The notes beneath the pieces were generated by a model. The model was given only the letters and a program-made list of their open reading frames with translations. It was not told the DNA's origin and made no database searches. Shown one piece after another: positions 1 to 7,050 of a DNA stretch of 28,378 nucleotides. The stretch is from JAQIBY01 sp046546095. GTDB taxonomy: Bacteria; Bacteroidota; Bacteroidia; Bacteroidales; ML635J-15. Every line of letters starts with the position of its first letter. Within the stretch, counting starts at the first letter, position 1. The stretch covers positions 1 through 28,378 of the forward strand of contig JBKGYK010000041.1 of NCBI GenBank assembly GCA_046546095.1. The letters are read 5' to 3'. A program made the position numbers and the translations under genes.

Positions 1-66
1 GCGCTGTGAGCATCTTTCATAGATAAGCGATATAACAGCAGGAAGAATCCTGTAATATTTTTCCAT
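1..66 (-). CDS. possible 5' end of an unidentified gene leaving the window
   Basis: An ATG on the minus strand at 66 opens a frame that stays open for 22 codons to the window edge. The peptide begins MEKYYRILPAVISLIYER and could be the start of an exported or membrane protein. It would be divergent from the aminopeptidase gene, sharing a gap of only 34 bases. Nothing else supports it: the fragment is too short for family recognition, and a run this long occurs by chance often enough. No function is assigned. Confidence 0.3.
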   Translation of the reverse strand, partial: MEKYYRILPAVISLIYERCSQR

Positions 67-100
67 TTTTATCCTTACCTTCGTAAAAAATTTGAAAACC

Positions 101-1537
101 ATGAATATCAGCATATCATATCAGGAAGTCAGAGACCCCGAAAAGTCTGTAATTTACCTGATAAATAAATCCTGTGATTCTGAAAAATTGTCTTTTACAA
201 AAACAGAAGCAGCTTACGTAAAAGATCAGATTGAATCAGGAGAAAAGTTCATCCACATCAACAGCTATTTCAAACATTCCTTTGTTATTGTCATTCCCGA
301 TAATGGAAAACCGGATTATCAAATAAGAGAAAAACTCCGCAGTAAAGGCCATAAGCTTTGTGGAATTGCCAATGATAACAAAATTGAAAATCTTGTGATT
401 GATGACAGAAGCGATTTTTCTACCGCATGGGAGGATATTACCGAAGGAATTGTTTTGTCAAATTATCAGTTCAACAACTATCTGAAAAAGCCAAAAGTCA
501 ACAGCCTCAGCGGTATTGAAATCATTACTCAACATGCAGGTACAACAGATGTCAAACGATTGCAGGCCATGCTCCGGGGCGTTTGTTTTGCCAGAGATCT
601 GGTTAATGAACCTCATTCACATCTCAATGCAATCAGATTTGCTGAGATTCTCGGTGAAAAATTCAGGCACACAGGTTTGTCTGTTGAAAGTCTGTTTAAA
701 AAACAAATTGAGTCTCTGAAAATGGGCGGGCTCATTGCCGTAAATAAAGGCAGTGAAGTGGGGCCAAGCTTTACTATTGTAGAGTGGAAACCCAAAAATC
801 CGGTCAATGACAAACCCATTGTTTTGGTTGGTAAAGGGGTTATGTTTGATACCGGAGGCCTGAGTCTTAAGTCCACCAAAGGAAGCATGGATGTCATGAA
901 ATCTGATATGGCAGGGGCTGCCGCAGTGGCCGCAGTGATGCTCACTCTGGCGGAAACCGGTTCAAAACAGCACGTGATCGGACTGATGCCTGCAACAGAC
1001 AACAGACCGGGAAAAGATGCTTTTTTGCCACAGGATGTTATCCACATGCATGACGGAACTACAGTAGAAGTATTAAATACCGATGCTGAAGGAAGAATGA
1101 TTCTGGCAGATGCACTGAGCTATGCAAAACAATATAAACCGGAACTCGTCATTGACCTTGCTACCCTTACAGGGGCTGCAGAAGTGGCAGTAGGAATCAA
1201 AGCCATCGCCGCTATGGGCAATGCTCCGGAAGATATGGATATACTGAAAAAATCCGGCTTTGCCAGATTTGAACGCATTGCTGAACTGCCTTTCTGGGAT
1301 GATTATAAAGAGGAACTGAAGTCTGATATCGCAGATTTACAGAACGTGGGTGGACGAAACGCAGGTTGCATCACAGCAGGCAAGTTTCTTGAGCACTTCA
1401 CAGATTATCCCTACATTCACCTGGATATTGCAGGGCCTGCTTTTCTGGAATCCAAAGATTCCTACAGAGGTAAAAACGGAACAGGTACAGGTGTAAGACT
1501 TCTGCACGATTTTTTCTATTTTCGCGAACATCAATAA
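101..1537 (+). CDS. pepA: leucyl aminopeptidase, peptidase family M17
   Basis: This is a cytoplasmic di-metal aminopeptidase that removes N-terminal residues from peptides. The catalytic half holds the family signatures: the KGVMFDTGG segment (Lys about 245, Asp about 250), a further metal-ligand Asp about 269 in KSDMAG, NTDAEGR at about 326-332 with metal ligands Asp328 and Glu330, then LATLTGA. The N-terminal 150 residues are the divergent regulatory domain usual in M17. At 478 residues the length is normal. An in-frame TTG at 92 would add three residues, but ATG 101 is preferred; a -7-like TACCTTCG lies at 76-83. pdxA follows after 15 bases with no terminator between, so the two are probably co-transcribed. 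The family is certain; the exact symbol (pepA or a paralogue) is less so. Confidence 0.93.
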   Translation: MNISISYQEVRDPEKSVIYLINKSCDSEKLSFTKTEAAYVKDQIESGEKFIHINSYFKHSFVIVIPDNGKPDYQIREKLRSKGHKLCGIANDNKIENLVIDDRSDFSTAWEDITEGIVLSNYQFNNYLKKPKVNSLSGIEIITQHAGTTDVKRLQAMLRGVCFARDLVNEPHSHLNAIRFAEILGEKFRHTGLSVESLFKKQIESLKMGGLIAVNKGSEVGPSFTIVEWKPKNPVNDKPIVLVGKGVMFDTGGLSLKSTKGSMDVMKSDMAGAAAVAAVMLTLAETGSKQHVIGLMPATDNRPGKDAFLPQDVIHMHDGTTVEVLNTDAEGRMILADALSYAKQYKPELVIDLATLTGAAEVAVGIKAIAAMGNAPEDMDILKKSGFARFERIAELPFWDDYKEELKSDIADLQNVGGRNAGCITAGKFLEHFTDYPYIHLDIAGPAFLESKDSYRGKNGTGTGVRLLHDFFYFREHQ

Positions 1538-1552
1538 AATCCAGACATAATT

Positions 1553-2590
1553 ATGGAAAATAAAATAAGACTTGGAATTACACATGGTGATATCAATGGC
1601 ATAAGTTATGAAATCATCATCAAAACATTGAGGGATAGTAGAATAACTGATTTTTGTACGCCGGTAATATATGGCTCGCCCAAGGTAGCGGCATACCATA
1701 GAAAAGCAATCAATGTCAGCAATTTTAGCCTTAATCATATCAATGATGCCACGGAATCAAATCCCAAAAGAGTGAATGTCATCAATGTGGTGGATGAAAA
1801 TATACGTGTAGAACTTGGAAAAAGTACAGCCGAAGCCGGAGAATCATCCTTCCTGGCTCTGGAAGCTGCCGTCAATGATTTGCAGGTGGGAAAAATCGAC
1901 GCCCTGCTGACCGCCCCAATCAATAAACAAAATATTCAGCGTGAAGGCTTTGATTTTAAGGGACATACCGAATACCTTGCCGAGCGGTTTGAAACAGAAG
2001 ATTACCTGATGCTGATGATCAGTGATGAAATGAAAGTGGGTGTTGTCACCGGCCATCTCCCTGTCTCCGAAATTGCAGAAAATATTACAGAAGAGGCCAT
2101 ACTGAACAAACTCAGGGTACTAAACAAAAGTCTGATTTATGATTTCGCCATACGCAAACCGAAAATTGCTGTTCTGGGATTAAACCCCCATGTTGGTGAT
2201 GAAGGCCTCCTGGGCAAAGAAGAACAGGATATTATTATTCCAGCCCTGGATAAGGCACGCGAAGAAGATATTATGGCACTTGGACCCTATCCTGCTGATG
2301 GATTTTTTGGAAATGCTGCGTACCGGGGATTTGATGCTGTTTTGGCAATGTACCACGATCAGGGACTTGCACCATTTAAAGCCCTTGCCAAAGATGGAGG
2401 TGTGAATTATACTGCAGGACTTCCTTTCGTCCGCACTTCACCCGACCACGGGACAGCATACGAAATTGCAGGTGACGGTAAGGCATCAGATGAGGCCTTC
2501 AGAAAAGCACTCTATCTGGCCCTGGACATTCACAAAACCAGAAAAAATGAAAATTATCTCAGAAAAAAAGCTCCGGACCTGAATGAGTAA
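1553..2590 (+). CDS. pdxA: 4-hydroxythreonine-4-phosphate dehydrogenase PdxA
   Basis: PdxA is the NAD-dependent oxidoreductase of the DXP-dependent route to pyridoxal 5'-phosphate. It oxidises 4-phosphohydroxy-L-threonine to an unstable product that PdxJ condenses with deoxyxylulose phosphate. The family signatures are in order: GITHGDINGI at the N-terminus, GHTEYLA in the middle, NPHVGDEGLLGKEE, YHDQGLAPFKAL and SPDHGTAYEIAG near the C-terminus. The histidines in GHTE, YHDQG and SPDHG match the divalent-metal ligands of the family. The 345-residue length is normal. It sits 15 bases after the aminopeptidase and ends 21 bases before an intrinsic terminator, so it closes a two-gene unit. No other pyridoxine gene is in the window. 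Identification is secure. Confidence 0.96.
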   Translation: MENKIRLGITHGDINGISYEIIIKTLRDSRITDFCTPVIYGSPKVAAYHRKAINVSNFSLNHINDATESNPKRVNVINVVDENIRVELGKSTAEAGESSFLALEAAVNDLQVGKIDALLTAPINKQNIQREGFDFKGHTEYLAERFETEDYLMLMISDEMKVGVVTGHLPVSEIAENITEEAILNKLRVLNKSLIYDFAIRKPKIAVLGLNPHVGDEGLLGKEEQDIIIPALDKAREEDIMALGPYPADGFFGNAAYRGFDAVLAMYHDQGLAPFKALAKDGGVNYTAGLPFVRTSPDHGTAYEIAGDGKASDEAFRKALYLALDIHKTRKNENYLRKKAPDLNE

Positions 2591-2611
2591 TCTATGAATA
2601 TTTTTTGAATG

Positions 2612-2642
2612 AAAAGCTTACCTGTAGCAGGTAGGCTTTTTT
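2612..2642 (+). terminator. intrinsic terminator after pdxA
   Basis: A 13-bp stem (2612-2624 with 2628-2640, one G-T wobble) encloses a three-base loop and runs straight into T residues. It ends the aminopeptidase-pdxA unit. It also falls inside the upstream extension of the next open frame, an argument that the C10 protease starts later, at 2717. Confidence 0.85.
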
Positions 2643-2716
2643 ATTGCAAGAAAAAAATCCTTGCAAATGGTTTGAAAAAAATGTGTAAATTGAATTCCAG
2701 AAAAAAATCCGGAAAT

Positions 2717-4813
2717 ATGAAATATTTTTACCTAATATCAATCATTCTGCTGATGTCTTTCCAGGGCAATGCACAAAATAAACCCGGGGAAATAGCACAG
2801 GCAGCCGAAACCATCATTAAAGCCAAAGCAGAAAATACTGACTTTGCTTTGGTAAATTACCGGGCATTGCATGTTGACCCGGTGCAGAAACAGGAAGGAA
2901 AAATTGATTACTGGATAGTGAATTTTGATCCCAAGGGATTTGTGATTCTCTCAGGGAATGAAAACCTGTTTCCCCTGATTGCTTACGGGTTTAGAAATAA
3001 TTGCCCCAATGATCCAGAGGCAGGAAATTTTCAGTCATGGATGGATGGTATCAGTGCACAAGCCAAATATGTCAGAGATCATGATTGTAAAGCCGACAGC
3101 AAGATACAATCAGCCTGGGATAACATCCACAACCCGGATTACTGGAAAAGTTCGAAAGAAGCAGGCGGGGAACCCATGCTCCAAACAGAGTGGGATCAGG
3201 GCAAATACTACAATGCCTCCTGTCCGGAAGATCCTGCAGGCCCCGACGGACATGCACTCACGGGTTGTGTTGCCACAGCACTCGGACAGTTGATGAATTA
3301 TTTCCGTTATCCCAATCAGGGAACCGGTTACTACAGTTATACCGATCCCAATTACGGTTATCTCGAGATGGATTTTTCAGAACAAAGCTATAACTGGGAT
3401 GCCATGGGTAGCAAACTGAGTGATTATAACCCCGATGTAGCCGACCTTTTGCATCATATAGGAATTTCCGTGGATATGCAATACGGCCCGGATGGTTCAG
3501 GAATGACAAACCACAAAGGAGCCTATACACTTTATACGTATTTTGGATACGCCGATAGCACAACTTACCTTTTCCGTGATAGCCTGGATGAAAGCTTTGA
3601 CTGGTCCGGTATGCTGATTGACCATCTCGACCAGAATATCCCGCTTTATTATGCCGGCTGGTCAGATACAGTTTATCAATCGGGACATGCATTCATCGTT
3701 GATGCTTATCAGGATAGTACCTATTTCCATTTTAACTGGGGCTGGGGCGGTAATTCTGATGGCTATTTTAACATCAATTCCCTGACACCATCCGGTGCGG
3801 ATTTTACTCTGCTGCACGAGGCCATCGCCAATGCTGTTCCCAAAACTGAAACACCAGATCTTTGCCAGGGGCTGAAAGTATTGAACAATATGCAGGGAAC
3901 CATCAATGATGGCAGTGGTCCGCTGCATAATTACGGAAACAATCAAAATTGTGAATGGCTGATTCAGACTGATGACTCCGTTTCCTACATCGAATTCAAC
4001 CTGCTTGCCTGTGCTGTTCAGCCCGGGGATGAGCTGATCATATTTGACGGGCCCGATGAAACCAGTCCTGTTCTGACAAGCTTCTCAGGAAATGAAGATG
4101 CTCAGGAGTTTGAAAGCACTTCCGATAAGGTCCTGGTAAGGTTCCTAAGTGATGATCAGGATGTGGATGAAGGTTGGTCGCTGGCTTATAAGGCTGTCAG
4201 ACCGGATTATTGTGAATTGATGACTACCTTAACCGATAGTGCTGCCACAATCAGCGATGGAAGTAATGACTTTCTCTATCTGAATAACACCTATTGTAAT
4301 TGGTATCTCCAGCCGGAAGGGGCCAGAAATTTCCGCATCAATTTCAATGAATTTGATATTGAAGATGGAGATTATCTGCGTATCATTGATGTTACTCATA
4401 ATCAGCTCATAGCAACACTCAGCGGAAATCAGATCCCTGAAAGTCTGGATGTTTCCACAGATCATCTTTCGATTACTTTTGATAGTGATAATTCCGGCAG
4501 AGCCCAGGGATTCGAACTTTCCTACAGCATAAATGTATCAGCCATTGATAATTACATGAAGTTTGACAGATGTGAGATCGCTCCAAATCCGGCTGAAAAT
4601 ATGACATATCTCCATATTGAGCTCAAAGAAGAGGGTGAGCTGGTATTGAACCTGATCGATATTTCCGGAAAATTATTGAATCAAAAACGTGTTGAAACAA
4701 TTCCGGGAGAAAATAAAATTGAAATTCCTCTCAATGGACTTCATGAAGGACTGTATTTGCTGGAAATTCAATCTGAAAACCGGAAAGAAGTCAGGAAAAT
4801 TCAGGTCAGATAA
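2717..4813 (+). CDS. secreted C10 (streptopain-like) cysteine protease with CUB-like domains and T9SS sorting tail
   Basis: This looks like a secreted papain-fold protease of the SpeB/streptopain family. From ATG 2717 it has 698 residues: a signal peptide (MKYFYLISIILLMSFQGNAQ), a Spi-type propeptide (GFVILSGNENLFPLIAYG), then the catalytic domain with nucleophile Cys184 in LTGCVATALGQLMNYF and His324 in GHAFIVDAY followed by FNWGWGG. Two CUB-like beta-sandwich modules follow, each opening with a Cys and an acidic DELIIFDG/DYLRIID core. The last 75 residues (APNPAENM... LNGLHEGLYLLEI ... RKIQV) form a type A T9SS C-terminal sorting domain, so the protein should be exported across the outer membrane and released or anchored. 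The frame is open back to 2609, but that extension is crossed by a terminator and lacks signal-peptide character. The natural substrate is unknown. Confidence 0.93.
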   Translation: MKYFYLISIILLMSFQGNAQNKPGEIAQAAETIIKAKAENTDFALVNYRALHVDPVQKQEGKIDYWIVNFDPKGFVILSGNENLFPLIAYGFRNNCPNDPEAGNFQSWMDGISAQAKYVRDHDCKADSKIQSAWDNIHNPDYWKSSKEAGGEPMLQTEWDQGKYYNASCPEDPAGPDGHALTGCVATALGQLMNYFRYPNQGTGYYSYTDPNYGYLEMDFSEQSYNWDAMGSKLSDYNPDVADLLHHIGISVDMQYGPDGSGMTNHKGAYTLYTYFGYADSTTYLFRDSLDESFDWSGMLIDHLDQNIPLYYAGWSDTVYQSGHAFIVDAYQDSTYFHFNWGWGGNSDGYFNINSLTPSGADFTLLHEAIANAVPKTETPDLCQGLKVLNNMQGTINDGSGPLHNYGNNQNCEWLIQTDDSVSYIEFNLLACAVQPGDELIIFDGPDETSPVLTSFSGNEDAQEFESTSDKVLVRFLSDDQDVDEGWSLAYKAVRPDYCELMTTLTDSAATISDGSNDFLYLNNTYCNWYLQPEGARNFRINFNEFDIEDGDYLRIIDVTHNQLIATLSGNQIPESLDVSTDHLSITFDSDNSGRAQGFELSYSINVSAIDNYMKFDRCEIAPNPAENMTYLHIELKEEGELVLNLIDISGKLLNQKRVETIPGENKIEIPLNGLHEGLYLLEIQSENRKEVRKIQVR

Positions 4814-4909
4814 TTGTTAAGCAAAAGGATGTGTCAGATTCTGCCTCTGATAAGGCATTCAATCCCGGCCTGCTGGTTTCAGCCCGCCGTGTTATCCGTC
4901 AAATATTAT

Positions 4910-4917
4910 TAACTTTG
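4910..4917 (+). promoter_or_regulatory. -7 promoter element of the glycosyltransferase gene
   Basis: TAACTTTG is a perfect match to the Bacteroidota TAnnTTTG -7 element. It ends only five bases before the ATG at 4923, which implies a leaderless or near-leaderless transcript. No clear TTTG -33 element is seen at the usual distance. Confidence 0.55.
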
Positions 4918-4922
4918 CTCTG

Positions 4923-6116
4923 ATGAATGAGCCAAAAATATCCCGTGGATTGTCTGATTTGCTTGCACGATTGCTGCAGACTTCCGGGCATACCGGCAGA
5001 AGATCTACCGGTAAAAAGCCGCGGATATGTTTTGTCAACAGTACAAAAACCTGGGGCGGGGGAGAACGCTGGCATTTTGAAAATGCAGTGTATGCCAGTG
5101 AAGCCGGCTTTGATGTGTCTTTTGCCGGTGCACCGGAATCTGTTTTGCAGAATAAAGCTGCAGAGCAGGATCTGTCGTTTTTCCCCATCAAACTTGGCAA
5201 CCTGAGCTTTCTGAATCCCTTCAAATTGCAACGCTTGTGCCGCTATTTCAAAAGACAGGCAATTGATGTACTCGTTTTTAACGGTCCGGCCGATCTGAAA
5301 ACCGGTGGGATTGCAGGCTTGCGGGCAGGAGTGCCCGTCCGGATTTATCGTCGCGGGCTGGCAAAAGCTCCCAATTCAGGATTTTTAAACCGGTTTTTGT
5401 TCAATTACGCCATCACTGATTTTATTGTCAATTCCAAAGCTACAGCCAATTTGCTTTTCGGAGAGCATACAATCCCAAAGGAGAATGCCAGGGTTCACTT
5501 GTTGTACAACGGTCTCGAACCTCATTCTTTCGCTAAGCCTGAAAATCAAATGCGGAATACCCTGATGCTTGGCAACGCTTCCCGCTTTGTTGAGCAAAAA
5601 GGATTGCATTATCTGATTGAAATGGCAGACATCATCAGAAAACAACGCGATGATTTCATCATCAAAATTGCAGGTAGTGGACCACTGGAACAAAGTCTGA
5701 AAGAGCAGACTGAAGCAAAAAATCTGTCTGAATTTGTACGTTTCCCTGGTTTTGTCAATGATGTCAGAGGATTTGTGTCTGATATTGATATCTATGTTTG
5801 TACATCAGTTTTTGAAGGCTTCGGTTTTAGCATCGCAGAAGCAATGCACGCAGGCAGACCCGTTGTGGCTTTTGATGTCAGTAGTAACCCGGAAATCATA
5901 AAAGATGGACAGACAGGATTTCTGGTCCCGGCATTTGATGTGGAAGCACTAAGCGAAAAAGTAATGATGCTCATGAATGATAAGGATATGCGTGAAAGAT
6001 TGGGAAAAGCCGGCAGAAGTAGAGCCATGGAAAAATTCAATAAAGCAAAGCAGCAAAAAGCCTTTTGTGAGCTCATCCATAGCTTGATTCAACGGGAATC
6101 CGAAAACCTGAGATGA
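4923..6116 (+). CDS. GT4-family glycosyltransferase
   Basis: A 397-residue retaining glycosyltransferase of the GT4/GT-B type, predicted to transfer a sugar from an activated donor in polysaccharide, LPS or glycolipid synthesis. The N-terminal Rossmann domain starts with RICFVNSTKTWGGGERW, the usual opening of GT4 proteins. The C-terminal donor domain has NASRFVEQKGLHYLI and the signature FEGFGFSIAEAMHAGRPVVAF with the Glu-x7-Glu pair that binds the nucleotide sugar. There is no signal peptide or clear membrane segment, so it probably works at the inner face of the inner membrane. It stands alone, with no other glycan gene nearby, so acceptor and sugar cannot be told. It converges with the response-regulator gene with 11 bases between the stop codons. 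Confidence 0.9.
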   Translation: MNEPKISRGLSDLLARLLQTSGHTGRRSTGKKPRICFVNSTKTWGGGERWHFENAVYASEAGFDVSFAGAPESVLQNKAAEQDLSFFPIKLGNLSFLNPFKLQRLCRYFKRQAIDVLVFNGPADLKTGGIAGLRAGVPVRIYRRGLAKAPNSGFLNRFLFNYAITDFIVNSKATANLLFGEHTIPKENARVHLLYNGLEPHSFAKPENQMRNTLMLGNASRFVEQKGLHYLIEMADIIRKQRDDFIIKIAGSGPLEQSLKEQTEAKNLSEFVRFPGFVNDVRGFVSDIDIYVCTSVFEGFGFSIAEAMHAGRPVVAFDVSSNPEIIKDGQTGFLVPAFDVEALSEKVMMLMNDKDMRERLGKAGRSRAMEKFNKAKQQKAFCELIHSLIQRESENLR

Positions 6117-6127
6117 TCTCTCCTTAA

Positions 6128-6811
6128 TCAGTCAATAAACTTGTATCCGACACCCTTTACCGTTTTTATGTGTTCTATGCCGATCTTTTCTCTGAGTTTG
6201 CGGATATGTACATCAATGGTGCGGTCACCAACAAAGGAATCACCCCAAATGTTATTGTATATCTCATCCCGTGTGAATACCTTTTCAGGCACAGAGGCAA
6301 GTAAACTAAGGAGTGCAAATTCCTTTTTCGGCAAAATGATGCTTTTACCATCTTTGATTACTTCATATTTTTCTTTGTCAATGATGATGGATCCGGCCCT
6401 TGCTGAATCCCTGTGAGTTTTATCTGTCTCTGATGCAGATTTCCGCTTGAGTAAAGCATTGATTCTGCTTATCAGAACCCTGGGATTTACCGGCTTTGAT
6501 ACATAATCATCTGCTCCGGCATCGAAACCTGCAATTTGAGAATAATCTTCATTTCTGGCAGTAAGAAACAAAATTACCGCCTTGTCAATTTCAGTATCCC
6601 TGCGAAGAATTTCACAGGTCTCAATGCCGTCCATGTGAGGCATCATGATATCCAGAATGATCAGGTCAGGCCTGACCTCTTTTGCCTTATCAATCCCAGA
6701 CTTTCCGTCAGTGGCAGTATATACTGTGAAACCGGCTTTTTCAAGATTGTAACCCAAAAACTCCAGAATATCAGTTTCGTCATCAACTAGTAGTATCTTT
6801 TTCTTAACCAT
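6128..6811 (-). CDS. OmpR/PhoB-family response regulator
   Basis: A 227-residue DNA-binding response regulator. The receiver domain (1-120) has the acidic pair in LLVDDE, phospho-acceptor Asp54 in IILDIMMP, Thr84 and Lys106 in VSKP. A winged-helix effector domain (about 135-225) ends with the family-typical VKGVGYKF. ATG 6811 (MVKKKILLVDDE) matches where the receiver fold begins; an in-frame ATG at 6838 would add nine residues. By overall look it resembles the Bacteroidota PhoB-like group, but that is an inference from similarity, not proof. No histidine kinase is adjacent. The gene is divergent from the TonB-receptor operon, and the spacer carries an 11-bp phased direct-repeat array suited to binding by this kind of regulator. 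Control of itself and of the receptor operon is the simplest reading. Confidence 0.92.
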   Translation of the reverse strand: MVKKKILLVDDETDILEFLGYNLEKAGFTVYTATDGKSGIDKAKEVRPDLIILDIMMPHMDGIETCEILRRDTEIDKAVILFLTARNEDYSQIAGFDAGADDYVSKPVNPRVLISRINALLKRKSASETDKTHRDSARAGSIIIDKEKYEVIKDGKSIILPKKEFALLSLLASVPEKVFTRDEIYNNIWGDSFVGDRTIDVHIRKLREKIGIEHIKTVKGVGYKFID

Positions 6812-6843
6812 GCCATTGTGTTTGTTTTCAGTCCGCATATTAC

Positions 6844-6894
6844 TAAGTAAAGCATAAGTAATCTTTAATAAAAAATTAAGTTAGCGTTAAGTAT
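6844..6894 (-). promoter_or_regulatory. five direct-repeat half-sites on an 11-bp period (candidate response-regulator operator)
   Basis: Read on the plus strand, TAAGTAA, TAAGTAA, TAATAAA, TAAGTTA and TAAGTAT begin at 6844, 6855, 6866, 6877 and 6888, exactly 11 bases apart each time. On the minus strand the unit reads ACTTA. PhoB-type regulators bind tandem direct repeats with this period. The array lies 33-83 bases upstream of ATG 6811 and overlaps a possible minus-strand -7 element (TACTTATG, 6860-6853) that has no matching TTTG at -33, as expected for an activator-dependent promoter. Confidence 0.65.
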
Positions 6895-7034
6895 TGCCTT
6901 TAACCAATTTCAATTATTCTGACATCAAAACCCTTAATAGTATTAGACCTAAACCGGTTGCATGTGATTTGTCAGATATGCAGAAATTAAAGATTTGGTA
7001 ACCATGGCTTATATTTTAGGTAAACTGCCACCCT

Positions 7035-7042
7035 TACATTTG
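7035..7042 (+). promoter_or_regulatory. -7 promoter element of the TonB-receptor operon
   Basis: TACATTTG matches TAnnTTTG exactly and ends eight bases before the receptor ATG. A -33 TTTG is not clear at the normal spacing, so activation by a regulator is plausible. The transcript would have almost no leader. Confidence 0.55.
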
Positions 7043-7050
7043 CCGGTGTT

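Noticed and set aside
613..1047. Long minus-strand open frame inside the aminopeptidase gene
   Set aside because: It is a shadow of the pepA coding frame; its product is Ser/Pro-rich without any domain, and no promoter or neighbour supports it.
3258..3692. Minus-strand open frame within the C10 protease
   Set aside because: Shadow of the catalytic domain: the Arg/Tyr/Gly-rich translation is the typical antisense pattern of aromatic-rich coding DNA.
4892..5231. Two overlapping minus-strand frames at the start of the glycosyltransferase
   Set aside because: Both lie opposite the glycosyltransferase N-terminus and promoter and carry no recognisable domain.
6997..7023. Two GGTAA copies 22 bases apart upstream of the TonB receptor
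   Set aside because: The spacing equals two 11-bp turns, but the intermediate unit is missing and the sequence differs from the TAAGT array, so I do not count it as the same operator.
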